From Hydrogenophaga sp. (GTDB lineage Bacteria > Pseudomonadota > Gammaproteobacteria > Burkholderiales > Burkholderiaceae_C), in the NCBI GenBank assembly GCA_011391495.1, contig JAABQK010000014.1:1-64000 (forward strand): a DNA stretch of 64,000 bases, written 5' to 3'. Position numbers and translations under genes: made by a program. Under the pieces are notes generated by a model. That model ran no database searches. It worked only from the letters and a program-made list of their open reading frames with translations, and was not told where the DNA came from. Every line of letters starts with the position of its first letter. Position 1 is the stretch's first letter. Of the stretch, positions 7,628-16,542 are shown piece after piece.

Positions 7628-8296
7628 TCAGCGCTGGATGCGCACCAGGGCGGCTTCCACGCCATTGACTTCCAGCTGCTCGCGCGTCAGGTCGGCCAGC
7701 GCTTTCTGGGTGAACGGCCCGACCCGGACCCGGTACACCGTGCGACCGGCCTGTTCGCGCTCGGTGATCTGGGCATCGATGCCCAGCATGGCCAGCTTGG
7801 CGCGTTGCGCCTCGGCGTCGTCGGGCGTCCTGAAGGCACCCGCCTGCACGAAGTAGTTGAACGGATCGGCACCCGGAACCGGGGCGGTGGCGGCGTCCGG
7901 GGCGCTGGCGCCCTGGCCCAGGCGCGACTGGACGAGATCGCCCAGCGGATCGGCGGCAGGCGCTGTGCCGGCGGGCGGCGCCGGCAGCGCCTGCCCGTCG
8001 GCCGGCGGCACCACGATTGCGCCCGCTGCAGCGGCGTCAGGCGCCGGCGCTGTCACCGTCCCACCTGCCGAGGTGCCGCCGAGGGTGGCGTTCGGGTTCC
8101 AGCCCTTGTTGCGTTCGGCCTCCATCACGTCCTGTGCCGGCTTGCGCGACACGCCGCGGTCCACAAATGGCACCGGCACCTTGGTCACGTAGATGGCCAC
8201 CGACAGGGCGGCCAGCAGGCCGGTGAGCAGGCCCACCACGAAGCCCATCAGGGTGCCGCCACGCTGCTGTCGGGACTGAAGAATCTGTTTGGTCAT
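7628..8296 (-). CDS. SPOR-domain cell-division/peptidoglycan-binding protein
   Basis: A 222-residue bitopic inner-membrane protein. A short cytoplasmic N-terminus (MTKQILQSRQQRGG) precedes one membrane helix (TLMGFVVGLLTGLLAALSVAIYV). Next comes a Pro/Ala-rich periplasmic linker of about 110 residues, then a C-terminal SPOR domain (FNYFVQAGAFRTPDDAEAQR to VYRVRVGPF). SPOR domains bind glycan strands lacking stem peptides at the septum, as in FtsN and DedD. An upstream in-frame ATG at 8311 would overlap the argS stop as TGATG and add five residues. The gene sits directly behind argS, as in related betaproteobacteria. Confidence 0.9.
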   Translation of the reverse strand: MTKQILQSRQQRGGTLMGFVVGLLTGLLAALSVAIYVTKVPVPFVDRGVSRKPAQDVMEAERNKGWNPNATLGGTSAGGTVTAPAPDAAAAGAIVVPPADGQALPAPPAGTAPAADPLGDLVQSRLGQGASAPDAATAPVPGADPFNYFVQAGAFRTPDDAEAQRAKLAMLGIDAQITEREQAGRTVYRVRVGPFTQKALADLTREQLEVNGVEAALVRIQR

Positions 8297-8310
8297 CGCT
8301 TGTTCCAGCA

Positions 8311-9996
8311 TCACATTTTCTGCGGGGCACTCACGCCCAGCACCGCTAGACCATTGTGCAGCACCTGGGCCGTGGCCTTGACCAGCGCGAGGCGGGCCTT
8401 CTTCACGGTCTCGTCGTCCACCAGGATGCGCTCGGCGTCGTAATAACTGTGGTAGCTGGCGGCCAGCTCGCGCAGGTAGAAGGTCACGTCGTGCGGCGCG
8501 AAATCGCGCGCGGCGTCGGCCAGCATGGCGGGGTATTTCGCCAGCTGCAGCATCAGCGCCTGCGCGGCCGGGCTGTCCAGCGCGGAGAGGTCCACGTCTT
8601 TCAGCGTCGAGGCGTCTCCGCCCCAGGCGGCCAGCACCGAGCAGATGCGCGCGTGGGCGTACTGCACGTAATAGACCGGGTTGTCGTTGTTCTTCTGCAC
8701 CGCCAGGTCGACGTCGAAGGTGTATTCGGTGTCGGGCTTGCGGCTGAGCAGGAAGAAGCGCACCGCGTCCTTGCTGGTCCATTCGATCAGGTCGCGCAGG
8801 GTCACGTAACTGCCGGCGCGCTTGCTGATCTTGACCTCTTCGCCGCCCTTGACCACGCGCACCATGGTGTGCAGCACGTAGTCCGGGTAGCCTTCGGGAA
8901 TGCCCACGCCCGCGGCCTGCAGGCCGGCGCGCACGCGGGCGATGGTGCCGTGGTGGTCGGTGCCCTGGATGTTGATGACCTTGCTGAAACCGCGCTCCCA
9001 CTTGCTGATGTGGTACGCCACGTCGGGCACGAAGTAGGTGTAGCTGCCATCGCCCTTGCGCATGACGCGGTCCTTGTCGTCGCCGTAGTCGGTGGACTTC
9101 AGCCACAGCGCGCCGTCGTGCTCGTAGGTCTTGCCGGCCTCGCGCAGCTTCTGCACCGTGGCGTCCACCTTGCCGCTGGTGTACAGGCTGGACTCGAGGT
9201 AGTAGTTGTCGAACTGCACCGCAAAGGCCTGCAGGTCCAGGTCCTGCTCGTGGCGCAGATACGCCACGGCGAAGAGTCGGATGTCGTCGAGTGCGTCCAC
9301 GTCACCGCTCGCGGTGAACTCGCGGTCGTCGGAGTGCACGGTTTTCTTCGCCAGGTAGTCGTTGGCGATGTCCTGGATGTAGTCGCCGTTGTAGGCGGCC
9401 TCGGGCCACTCGGCGTCGCCCGGCTTGAAGCCCCTGGCGCGCAGCTGGGTCGAGGTGGCCAGCGTGCCGATCTGCACGCCCGCGTCGTTGTAGTAGAACT
9501 CGCGGTACACCTCCCAGCCCTGGGTTTCGAACAGGCTGCAGATCGCGTCGCCCAGCGCCGCCTGGCGGCCGTGGCCAACGTGCAGCGGGCCGGTGGGATT
9601 GGCCGAGACGAACTCGACCATCAGGCGCTGGCCCTGTTCAGCCGTGCGCTTGGCAGCGATGCCGAAACGCGCGCCGCCTTCCAGCACCTCTTTCACGATC
9701 TGCTGCTTGGCCGCGGGCTTGAGGCGGATGTTGATGAAACCGGGCCCAGCGATGTCGATGTCGCTCACCCACTGCTGGTAGACCGGCTGCGCCAGCAGCG
9801 CCGCGCGCAGGCTTTCGCCGACCTGGCGCGGGTTGAGCTTGAGCGGCTTGGCCAGCTGCATGGCGGCGGTGACGGCGAAATCGCCATGGGCCGCCACCTT
9901 GGGCGATTCGAACGCGGCCTTGGCACCCGCGCCGGGGGAGAGGGCTTCCAGCCCGGCGGCGAGGCCGTCGAGCAATTCCTGTTTGATCTTGAGCAT
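8311..9996 (-). CDS. argS: Arginyl-tRNA synthetase
   Basis: A 561-residue class I aminoacyl-tRNA synthetase. The N-terminal Arg-S additional domain (1-90) precedes the catalytic domain with the HIGH-type motif in [13 protein letters not shown] and the KMSKS-equivalent KISKRAG. The C-terminal DALR anticodon-binding domain includes the typical [17 protein letters not shown] segment and ends [14 protein letters not shown]. Length is normal for the family. The gene is divergent from the DsrE-like gene across about 100 bases. A TAAAAT hexamer on the minus strand (10006-10011) lies nine bases before the ATG. Confidence 0.97.
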   Translation of the reverse strand: MLKIKQELLDGLAAGLEALSPGAGAKAAFESPKVAAHGDFAVTAAMQLAKPLKLNPRQVGESLRAALLAQPVYQQWVSDIDIAGPGFINIRLKPAAKQQIVKEVLEGGARFGIAAKRTAEQGQRLMVEFVSANPTGPLHVGHGRQAALGDAICSLFETQGWEVYREFYYNDAGVQIGTLATSTQLRARGFKPGDAEWPEAAYNGDYIQDIANDYLAKKTVHSDDREFTASGDVDALDDIRLFAVAYLRHEQDLDLQAFAVQFDNYYLESSLYTSGKVDATVQKLREAGKTYEHDGALWLKSTDYGDDKDRVMRKGDGSYTYFVPDVAYHISKWERGFSKVINIQGTDHHGTIARVRAGLQAAGVGIPEGYPDYVLHTMVRVVKGGEEVKISKRAGSYVTLRDLIEWTSKDAVRFFLLSRKPDTEYTFDVDLAVQKNNDNPVYYVQYAHARICSVLAAWGGDASTLKDVDLSALDSPAAQALMLQLAKYPAMLADAARDFAPHDVTFYLRELAASYHSYYDAERILVDDETVKKARLALVKATAQVLHNGLAVLGVSAPQKM

Positions 9997-10099
9997 AGGG
10001 ATGGGATTTTAGGTTCCGGGACGGGTCGGACCCGACTGCCCCGGGCGACCCCGGGAAGTCCCGATGACGGAGCGGTTCTTTCTGGGTACCCTATGGAGT

Positions 10100-10594
10100 A
10101 TGAAAACACCTTTTACCTCTGGCCGCCGCCACTGGCTGGGCAGCCTGCTCGCACTGACCGCGCTCTCGTCGGGCGCCCGCGCCGCCAGCCCCGCGCCCGC
10201 ACCGGCGGCTGCGCCAGCGCCGGGCAACGACGTGCCGCACAAGATCGTCTACCAGCTCAACCAGGCCGACGAGGCTTACCAGGAAGCGATCTTCAACTCC
10301 ATCAGCGCGCTGCTGAAGAAATACGTGGACGACGTGGCGATCACGGTGGTGGTCTGGGGACCCGGCATCCACCTGCTGGCGAAAAACCCGAAGCGTCCGG
10401 TGTCGGAACTGCACAAGCAACGCGTGCGCAGCATGGCCGAGTCCTACGGCGTGAAGTTCATCGCCTGCGGCAACACCATGCACACCGTGGGCTGGACCGA
10501 TGCCGACATGCTGGAGTTTGCGCAGATCGAAGAAGTGGGCGCCGCCGCCGTCATGGAGCTGCAGGAAAAAGGCTACGCGTACCTGGCCTGGTGA
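10100..10594 (+). CDS. Exported DsrE-family protein
   Basis: A 164-residue protein. The first 30 residues form a signal peptide with a twin-Arg (GRRHWLGSLLALTALSSGARA), followed by a Pro/Ala linker (SPAPAPAAAPAPG). The remaining 115 residues resemble the DsrE/DsrF-like fold: HKIVYQLN, an amphipathic helix, ITVVVWGPGIHLL, VKFIACGNTMHTVGW, and a final helix ending in GYAYLAW. One conserved Cys occurs in IACGNT. Exported DsrE-like proteins are found beside sulfur and redox genes, but the role is uncertain. The ATG has GGAG five bases upstream and a TACCCT hexamer seven bases upstream. A GC-rich repeat follows the stop. Confidence 0.8.
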   Translation: MKTPFTSGRRHWLGSLLALTALSSGARAASPAPAPAAAPAPGNDVPHKIVYQLNQADEAYQEAIFNSISALLKKYVDDVAITVVVWGPGIHLLAKNPKRPVSELHKQRVRSMAESYGVKFIACGNTMHTVGWTDADMLEFAQIEEVGAAAVMELQEKGYAYLAW

Positions 10595-10600
10595 GGGAAT

Positions 10601-10716
10601 GGCCCCCGCGCTCCGCCGCTGCGCGGGTCGCTGCCCCCCCCGGAGGGGGCGCGGATTCAGCTTGGGGCGGCCCGGCGCTGAATCCCTGTAGCCCCCACGC
10701 TCAGCCGCTGCGTGGG
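10601..10716 (+). repeat. Boundary repeat copy 2 (after the DsrE-like gene)
   Basis: A variant repeat filling the gap between two convergent genes. It begins seven bases after the DsrE-like stop with GGCCCCCGCGCTCCGCCGC, followed by CTGCGCGGG, a CCCCCGGAGGGGG hairpin and GGCGGCCCGGCGCTG. A second partial module follows (AGCCCCCACGCTCAGCCGC, then TGCGTGGG) and ends at the LysR stop. ATTCAGC and its complement GCTGAAT also pair within the element. Confidence 0.65.
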
Positions 10717-11619
10717 TCAGGTCAACGGCGGCAGGCTTTCCCGTGCCGCGGCCTTGACCGCCTCGGTCAGGCGCTGCGCCGATGCCGATTCACGCGCCCA
10801 GTGTTGCCAGTACAGGGCCACATCCACCGTGGCGCCGGGCAGCACTTCCTGCAGCCCCGGGCGGTTCGCCAGGTCCTGCTCGGGCACCATGCCCCAGCCC
10901 AGACCCAGCTCGATCGCCAGCTCGAACGCGTCCACCGCGGGCGCGAAGTGGCGCGGGTAGTTCGGCTGCTTCAGGCCAAAGTGCTGCGCCAGAAAGGCGT
11001 CCTGCAGCGCGTCCTTGCGGTTGAAGATGATGGCCGGATGCGCCAGCAGCTGGTGCGGTGACACGGCGCCGCGCGGCGTGCGGCAGCGCTGCACCACGTC
11101 CGGCGCGGCCACGCAGCGGTAGCGCATGACGCCCAGCGGCTCGGCCACGCAGCCGCGCATGGGCTCGGCCAGCGTGGTCACGCAGCCGATCACGTCGCCA
11201 CTCTTGAGCGCGTCGTGCGTGTGGTCCTGGTCGTCGATCACGATCTCCAGCAGCAGGCGGTGGCGCTGCAGCAACGGCGCCACCCCGGGCAAAAACCAGC
11301 TCGCCACCGAGTCGGCGTTGATCGCGACGCTCAGGCTTTGCCAGCGCGCGCCGTCTTTGGCTCCACCCCCCTGCAGGCCGCCCAGCAGATCGGCCTCCAT
11401 CAGCCGCAGCTGCTTCACATGCGCCAGCAGCGCCTGGCCGGCCGCCGTGGCGCGCACCGTCTTGCCGCGCACCAGCAAGCGCTGGCCCAGGTGCTCTTCC
11501 AGTGCCTTGATGCGCAGCGACACCGCCGCCAGCGTGAGGTTGAGCGTCTGCGCGGCCGGGCCGAAGCCGCGGTGTTCGATCACGGCGGCGAGCGCTTCGA
11601 GTTGGCGGGCATCGAGCAT
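10717..11619 (-). CDS. argP: LysR-family regulator, ArgP/IciA/LysG type
   Basis: A 300-residue LysR regulator. The N-terminal winged HTH (1-62; MLDARQLEALAAVIEHRGFG, AAQTLNLTLAAVSLRIKALEE) has the ArgP/LysG-type pattern. The C-terminal effector domain includes VAINADSVASWFLPGVAPLL and IIFNRKDALQDAF, also typical of ArgP. These proteins sense lysine or arginine and activate exporter genes. It is divergent from a LysE/ArgO exporter across a 130-base AT-rich region, the classical ArgP-ArgO or LysG-LysE arrangement. Lysine response is inferred from context. Confidence 0.87.
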   Translation of the reverse strand: MLDARQLEALAAVIEHRGFGPAAQTLNLTLAAVSLRIKALEEHLGQRLLVRGKTVRATAAGQALLAHVKQLRLMEADLLGGLQGGGAKDGARWQSLSVAINADSVASWFLPGVAPLLQRHRLLLEIVIDDQDHTHDALKSGDVIGCVTTLAEPMRGCVAEPLGVMRYRCVAAPDVVQRCRTPRGAVSPHQLLAHPAIIFNRKDALQDAFLAQHFGLKQPNYPRHFAPAVDAFELAIELGLGWGMVPEQDLANRPGLQEVLPGATVDVALYWQHWARESASAQRLTEAVKAAARESLPPLT

Positions 11620-11654
11620 GAACTGATCAACTATTTATTAAGTGATATGAGTTT

Positions 11655-11664
11655 AAGTTAACTT
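11655..11664. promoter_or_regulatory. Candidate regulator site in the argP-lysE intergenic region
   Basis: The perfect palindrome AAGTTAACTT lies in an AT-rich island (11630-11680) within GC-rich surroundings, 36 bases from the argP start and 86 bases from the exporter start. LysR-family proteins bind such interrupted dyads in divergent promoters. That it is the ArgP operator is inferred from position only. Confidence 0.45.
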
Positions 11665-11749
11665 CATTTAAATATTGAGGCAAGCGGCGCACACTGGCGA
11701 TTCGTTCTGCACAACAGCACCTGTCACACCCGCTTCCCCGGAGTCCCCC

Positions 11750-12391
11750 ATGGTCCTCACCTTCCCCACCTTCTCGGCCGGCATGCTGCTGAGCATGTCG
11801 CTCATCATGGCCATCGGCCCGCAGAACGCGCACGTGCTGCGCATGGGCCTGCAGCGCCAGCACCTGTGGCTGACCGTGGCCGTGTGCGCGCTGGCCGACG
11901 TGGCGCTCATCGGTCTGGGTGTGCTCGGTCTGGCCCAGCTGGGCGGCCTCTCCGACAAGATGCTCGGTGCGCTGGTGGGCGCCGGTGTGCTGTTCCTCGG
12001 CGTGTACGGCTGGCAGGCGTTCCAGCGCTTCCTGAAGCCGCAGGCGCTCACCGTGCTGAACGATGACGACGGCCAGACCCGCCACGCGCCCGCGCCGGTG
12101 ACGCAGCGCCAGGCCATCCTGTCGGCGCTCGCTTTCTCGTGGCTCAACCCGCACGCCTGGCTCGACACCGCCGTGCTGATCGGCACCGCGTCGCTGGCCT
12201 ACGGGCAGGGCAGCAAGGTGTTCGGCCTGGGCGCGGCCACCGGCTCGCTGGTGTGGTTCGTGCTGCTCGGTGCTGCGGCCTTCTGGCTCGGTCGGCGGCT
12301 GAATTCGCTGCACATCTGGCGCTTGCTGGACGGCGCCGTGGCACTGATGATGTGGGGCACCGCAGCCTGGCTTCTGGCCTCGCTGGTTTGA
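11750..12391 (+). CDS. LysE/ArgO-family amino acid exporter
   Basis: A 213-residue inner-membrane exporter of the LysE superfamily, with about six hydrophobic segments. The family hallmark SLIMAIGPQNAHVLRMGLQR is at the N-terminus and LAFSWLNPHAWLDTAVLIG lies in the middle. It exports basic amino acids, most likely lysine or arginine, given the ArgP-like regulator encoded divergently. The ATG at 11750 begins just before the first membrane segment; an upstream in-frame ATG at 11675 would add a non-conserved leader. The downstream oxidase starts five bases after the stop, so the two are co-transcribed. Confidence 0.92.
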   Translation: MVLTFPTFSAGMLLSMSLIMAIGPQNAHVLRMGLQRQHLWLTVAVCALADVALIGLGVLGLAQLGGLSDKMLGALVGAGVLFLGVYGWQAFQRFLKPQALTVLNDDDGQTRHAPAPVTQRQAILSALAFSWLNPHAWLDTAVLIGTASLAYGQGSKVFGLGAATGSLVWFVLLGAAAFWLGRRLNSLHIWRLLDGAVALMMWGTAAWLLASLV

Positions 12392-12395
12392 CACC

Positions 12396-14063
12396 ATGAC
12401 CACGACCCGCCCCATCTCCGCACCGGTCACGATCTTCGGGCCGGACTTTCCGTTTGCATTCGATGACTGGCTGAAAAACCCGCAGGGTCTGGCGCAATTG
12501 CCGACCAGCGCGCACGGCACCGAGGTGGCGATCGTGGGCGCGGGCATCGCCGGGCTGGTGGCGGCGTACGAGCTGATGAAGCTGGGCCTCAAGCCCGTGG
12601 TCTACGAAGCTTCGCGCATGGGCGGGCGACTGCGTTCCCAGCCGTTTGAAGGCGGTCAGGGCGTGATCGCCGAGCTGGGCGGCATGCGCTTCCCGGCGTC
12701 GGGCACGGCGTTCTACCACTACGTGCACCTGCTGGGCCTGCAGACCCAGCCCTTCCCCAACCCGCTCACACCGGCGGCCGGCAGCACGGTGATCGACCTC
12801 GAAGGCCAGACGCACTACGCGCGCTCGCTGGCCGACCTGCCGCCGCTGTTCACCGAAGTGGCCGGCGCCTGGAGCGAAGCGCTCGCCGAGCTCGGTTTCG
12901 GCGACCTGCAGCAGGCGCTGCGCGAGCGCGACGTGCCGCGCCTCAAGGCCCTGTGGGACCGGCTGGTGCCGCTGTGGGACGACCGCACCTTCTACGACTT
13001 CATCTCGCAGTCACAAGCCTTTTCGAAGCTCTCGTTCCGCCACCGCGAGGTGTTCGGCCAGGTGGGCTTCGGCACCGGCGGCTGGGACTCGGACTTTCCC
13101 AACTCCATGCTGGAAATCCTGCGCGTGGTGCTGACCGGCTGTGACGAAGACCAGCACCTGATCGTGGGCGGTGTGCAGCAGGTGCCGCTCGGCCTGTGGG
13201 CGCATGCGCCGGAGCAGATCACCCACTGGCCCCAAGGTACATCGCTCGCCCGCCTGCATGGCGGCGCCACGCGACCGGGCGTCACCGCCATCGCGCGGGC
13301 CGCGGACGGCCAGCTCGCGGTCACCGACGCCTGGGGCACGCAACGCGAATACCCGGCCGTACTCGTGACCTGCCAGAGCTGGCTGCTGACCACGCAGATC
13401 GCGGTGGAAGAAAGCCTGTTTTCGCAGAAGCTGTGGATGGCGCTGGACCGCACGCGCTACATGCAGTCGAGCAAGACCTTCGTGATGGTCGACCGCCCGT
13501 TCTGGAAGGACGTGGACCCCGCCACCGGCCGGGACACGATGAGCATGACGCTCACCGACCGGCTCACGCGCGGCACCTACCTGTTCGACAACGGGCCCGA
13601 CCAGCCGGCCGTGATCTGCCTCAGCTACGCCTGGATGAGCGACGCGCTGAAGATGCTGCCGCACCCGCCACAGAAGCGCGTGCAGCTCGCGCTCGACGCG
13701 CTCAAAAAGATCTACCCAGGCGTGGACATCGCCAGCCATATCGTGGGCGACCCGATCACCATTTCGTGGGAGGCCGACCCGTATTTCCTCGGCGCCTTCA
13801 AGGGTGCGCTGCCCGGCCACTACCGCTACAACCAGCGCATGTACGGCCACTTCATGCAAGACGGTCTGCCCGCGGCCGAGCGCGGCATCTTCCTCGCCGG
13901 CGACGACGTGTCGTTCACGCCCGCCTGGGTCGAAGGCGCGGTGCAGACCTCGCTCAATGCGGTGTGGGGCATCGTCCACCAGCTCGGCGGTCAGTACACG
14001 GCCGACAACCCCGGCCCGGGTGAACGGTTCCCGGCCATCGGCCCGGTGGCCTTGCCGGACTGA
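12396..14063 (+). CDS. davB: Flavin monooxygenase/amine oxidase, lysine 2-monooxygenase type
   Basis: A 555-residue FAD enzyme. The dinucleotide-binding motif is GAGIAG (48-53) in EVAIVGAGIAGLVAAYEL, with the ribose-binding E71 (VVYEAS), GGR at 76-78 and the AELGGMRFP segment (92-100). The C-terminal FAD motif is GIFLAGDDVSFTPAWVEGA. Length and overall pattern match L-lysine 2-monooxygenase/tryptophan 2-monooxygenase rather than shorter amine oxidases. The lysine enzyme decarboxylates and oxygenates L-lysine to 5-aminovaleramide. The neighbouring amidase, exporter and ArgP-like regulator support lysine, but tryptophan or phenylalanine cannot be excluded from sequence. Confidence 0.8.
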   Translation: MTTTRPISAPVTIFGPDFPFAFDDWLKNPQGLAQLPTSAHGTEVAIVGAGIAGLVAAYELMKLGLKPVVYEASRMGGRLRSQPFEGGQGVIAELGGMRFPASGTAFYHYVHLLGLQTQPFPNPLTPAAGSTVIDLEGQTHYARSLADLPPLFTEVAGAWSEALAELGFGDLQQALRERDVPRLKALWDRLVPLWDDRTFYDFISQSQAFSKLSFRHREVFGQVGFGTGGWDSDFPNSMLEILRVVLTGCDEDQHLIVGGVQQVPLGLWAHAPEQITHWPQGTSLARLHGGATRPGVTAIARAADGQLAVTDAWGTQREYPAVLVTCQSWLLTTQIAVEESLFSQKLWMALDRTRYMQSSKTFVMVDRPFWKDVDPATGRDTMSMTLTDRLTRGTYLFDNGPDQPAVICLSYAWMSDALKMLPHPPQKRVQLALDALKKIYPGVDIASHIVGDPITISWEADPYFLGAFKGALPGHYRYNQRMYGHFMQDGLPAAERGIFLAGDDVSFTPAWVEGAVQTSLNAVWGIVHQLGGQYTADNPGPGERFPAIGPVALPD

Positions 14064-14087
14064 AGATTTCGGGCACAAGATGCCGGC

Positions 14088-14897
14088 ATGCAAGACCTGA
14101 CCATCGCCCTCTGGCAAACCGCCTACGCGCCGCCGGCAGCCGGTACCGCCGAAGCGCTGCGCCGGCTCGACGCCACCGCGGCCGAGGCGCGCGCGCAGGC
14201 TGCGGACCTGTTGCTCTGCCCCGAGATGGGCCTGACCGGCTACGCCATCGGTGCCGAACGGGTCGCCACTCTCGCGGAGCCGCGCGAGGGCCCGCTCGCG
14301 CAGGCCGTGGCGGCCATCGCGCAGCGCCGCGGCATCGCCATCGTGTACGGCTACCCGGAACGCAACCCGACCGGCAAACCGTTCAACGCGACGCAGGCCA
14401 TCGGCCCCGACGGCGTGCCGATCGGCCACTACCGCAAGACCCACCTCTATGGCGACCTTGACCGCGCGCAGTTCAGCGTGGGCGAATCGGCGTCACAGGT
14501 GTTCACATGGCGCGGCTGGCGCCTGGGCCTGCTGATCTGCTACGACGTGGAGTTCCCAGAAGCCGTGCGCGGACTCGCGCTGCAGGGCGCCGACGCGGTG
14601 CTCGTGCCCACGGCCAACATGGTCGGCTTCGACGAAGTGCAGCACATCCTCGTGCCCGCCCGCGCGCTGGAAAACCGGCTGCATGTGGCGTATGCGAACG
14701 CGTGCGGCAGCGAGGGCGACACCACCTACGGAGGGCTCAGCACCGTGGCCTGCGCCCGTGGCACCGTGCTGGCTCGCGCCGGCCGCGGGCCTGGCCTGCT
14801 GGCGGCCACGCTGGAGCGCGGCGCCCTGCAAGCGGCGCGGCAACACGCCTACCTGAACGACCGGCGGGCCGACCTCTACGGCCCGCTGGCGGGTTGA
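14088..14897 (+). CDS. davA: Nitrilase-superfamily amidase, 5-aminovaleramidase type
   Basis: A 269-residue carbon-nitrogen hydrolase. The catalytic triad is visible: E46 in LLLCPEMGLTGY, K117 in HYRKTHLYGDLDRAQF, and C151 in GLLICYDVEFPEAVR. The aliphatic amidase-like fold and length match DavA of Pseudomonas, which hydrolyses 5-aminovaleramide to 5-aminovalerate and ammonia. It starts 24 bases after the monooxygenase gene, with a CACAAG hexamer eight bases before the ATG. With davB it would form the first two steps of the aminovalerate route of lysine breakdown. The later davD/davT genes are not in this window. Confidence 0.82.
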   Translation: MQDLTIALWQTAYAPPAAGTAEALRRLDATAAEARAQAADLLLCPEMGLTGYAIGAERVATLAEPREGPLAQAVAAIAQRRGIAIVYGYPERNPTGKPFNATQAIGPDGVPIGHYRKTHLYGDLDRAQFSVGESASQVFTWRGWRLGLLICYDVEFPEAVRGLALQGADAVLVPTANMVGFDEVQHILVPARALENRLHVAYANACGSEGDTTYGGLSTVACARGTVLARAGRGPGLLAATLERGALQAARQHAYLNDRRADLYGPLAG

Positions 14898-14959
14898 GGC
14901 ATCCACAGAGGCCCATCCCGTCCCGTCACCCAGGCCAGCACGCGATCACCCCATCCGCG

Positions 14960-15424
14960 CTACTGCTGCCCCTCGGTCAGCGTGTCGAGCTGGAAGCGGC
15001 CGCTCTGGTCCCACAGCCAGGTGTCGGTGTAGGTGACGGCCGAACCGGGCGCGGGGTACGGCGCCGCGCGTCGCACGATGCGCTCGATCTCCGCCACCAC
15101 CTCCGGCGCATGGCTGGGCGCACGCAGCCACCGGGTGGACGTCACCTGGCCGCGCCGGTCGATGTTCACCTGCAGCACACCGATGGCGTAGAGCATCGCC
15201 GGCAACACGCCCTTGTAGATGCGCTCGCTGTTGCGGCTGTAGAGGTGACTGGCGACGGTCCGCCGGTAGGCGCGCGAAGCGGGGTTGTCCGGCGCCCGGC
15301 CAACGCCGGGCATCGAGACCGGTATCGAACAACCGGCCAACAGGGCGGCGGCAGCGGCCACGGCGGTGGCGGCGCACACGATGCTCCGACGGGTGGTGCT
15401 CGACGTTGCTTGGGGAAAGGTCAT
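14960..15424 (-). CDS. TonB-C-like lipoprotein
   Basis: A 154-residue predicted lipoprotein. The signal peptide is unusually Ala-rich and ends in the lipobox LLAGC, with C32 as the lipidated residue. The mature part resembles a TonB C-terminal domain: VLPAMLYAIGVLQVNIDRRGQVTSTRW, then EVVAEIERIVRRAAPYPAPG and a final YTDTWLWDQSGRFQL strand. Unlike TonB it has no N-terminal membrane anchor or Pro-rich spacer. A role in envelope energy transduction is not demonstrated. It is convergent with the amidase gene and separated from the next LysR gene by about 125 bases in which I see nothing distinct. Confidence 0.72.
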   Translation of the reverse strand: MTFPQATSSTTRRSIVCAATAVAAAAALLAGCSIPVSMPGVGRAPDNPASRAYRRTVASHLYSRNSERIYKGVLPAMLYAIGVLQVNIDRRGQVTSTRWLRAPSHAPEVVAEIERIVRRAAPYPAPGSAVTYTDTWLWDQSGRFQLDTLTEGQQ

Positions 15425-15549
15425 GTCGGTTCTCCTGGCTCCAAAAGACAGCCTGCCACTTCATTGGGCGGCTGTCCACTCGATGATGTCACCCCGGTGG
15501 GTCTGCCGCGAAAGCACGACACCCTGGGCGGTCGGCTGGACGCCATGCG

Positions 15550-16479
15550 TTAGCGCTCCGCCCAGTAATCCGCCTGCCCGTAGTGGTGCTTCAGGAAATC
15601 GATCCAGAGCCGCACCCGCAAGGCAAGGTGCTTGCGCTGGGGGAACAGGGCGTAGATGCCGTTGGGCGGGGCTGCGTAGTCGTCGAGCACGGTCACCAGG
15701 CGGCCAGCGGCGATGTCGGACTCCACTTCCCAGGTGCTGCGCCAGGCGATGCCGTAGCCGGCCAGGCACCACTCGCGCAGCACCTGTCCGTCGCTGCAGT
15801 CGAGCGGGCCGCTGGGGCGCAGGTGGATGGTTTCGCGTTCGGGGCCGCCGTCCGCACCGGGCACGGTGAAGGCCCAGCCGCGGGTCTGGGATGCGTCGCT
15901 GCTGAGCACCAGGCAGTCGAAACGCGCGAGGTCGGCCGGGGTCTGGGGCCGGCCGTGCTGCTGCAAATATTTCGGCGTGGCCACGCAGAGGCGCCGGTTG
16001 TCGGCCAGGCGCACGCTCACCAGCGACGAATCGGGCAGGTCGCCGACGCGCACCGCGCAGTCGTAGCCCTCGCCCGCCACGTCCACCACACGATCGCTCA
16101 GGTTGAGCGAGACCGTCACTTCGGGGTGCAGCTCGCGAAAGTGCGGCACCAGCGGCGCCACGTGGCGCCGGCCAAAGCCCGCCGGCGCCGTGATGCGCAG
16201 GTGCCCGCTGGCCTTGACACCGCCGGCGCTGACGCTGGCTTCGGCGTTCGCCAGGTCGGTGAGCAGGCGCTGGCAATCCTCGAGGAAGGCACTGCCTTCG
16301 TGCGTGAGGGTGATGCGGCGCGTGGTGCGCACCATGAGCTTGACGCCCAGGCGCGCCTCCAGCGCGTCGAGCCGGCGGCCGATGATGGCCGGGGCCACTC
16401 CTTCGGCCCTGGCCGCGGCGGTGAGGCTGCCGCGCGCGGCGACCGAGACGAAGGTTTCGAGCTGCTTGAGTTTGGGCAC
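15550..16479 (-). CDS. LysR-family transcriptional regulator
   Basis: A 309-residue LysR regulator of the large CrgA-like group. The N-terminal HTH (KLKQLETFVSVAARGSLTAAARAEG to LGVKLMVRTTRRITLTHEG) is followed by the typical effector domain (SGHLRITAPAGFGRRHVAPLVP, then PNGIYALFPQRKHLALRVRLWIDFL). The start is a GTG at 16479, with a TAATCT hexamer six bases upstream and no ribosome binding site. It is the neighbour of the lyase/CoA-transferase pair on the same strand, 63 bases downstream of the lyase, so it may control that pair. The effector is unknown. Confidence 0.88.
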   Translation of the reverse strand: MPKLKQLETFVSVAARGSLTAAARAEGVAPAIIGRRLDALEARLGVKLMVRTTRRITLTHEGSAFLEDCQRLLTDLANAEASVSAGGVKASGHLRITAPAGFGRRHVAPLVPHFRELHPEVTVSLNLSDRVVDVAGEGYDCAVRVGDLPDSSLVSVRLADNRRLCVATPKYLQQHGRPQTPADLARFDCLVLSSDASQTRGWAFTVPGADGGPERETIHLRPSGPLDCSDGQVLREWCLAGYGIAWRSTWEVESDIAAGRLVTVLDDYAAPPNGIYALFPQRKHLALRVRLWIDFLKHHYGQADYWAER

Positions 16480-16542
16480 AGGGGCAGATTAGCCGACGGG
16501 CAGGATTAAATCAACCACACCAGCGCGTGGATTGATGATGTT

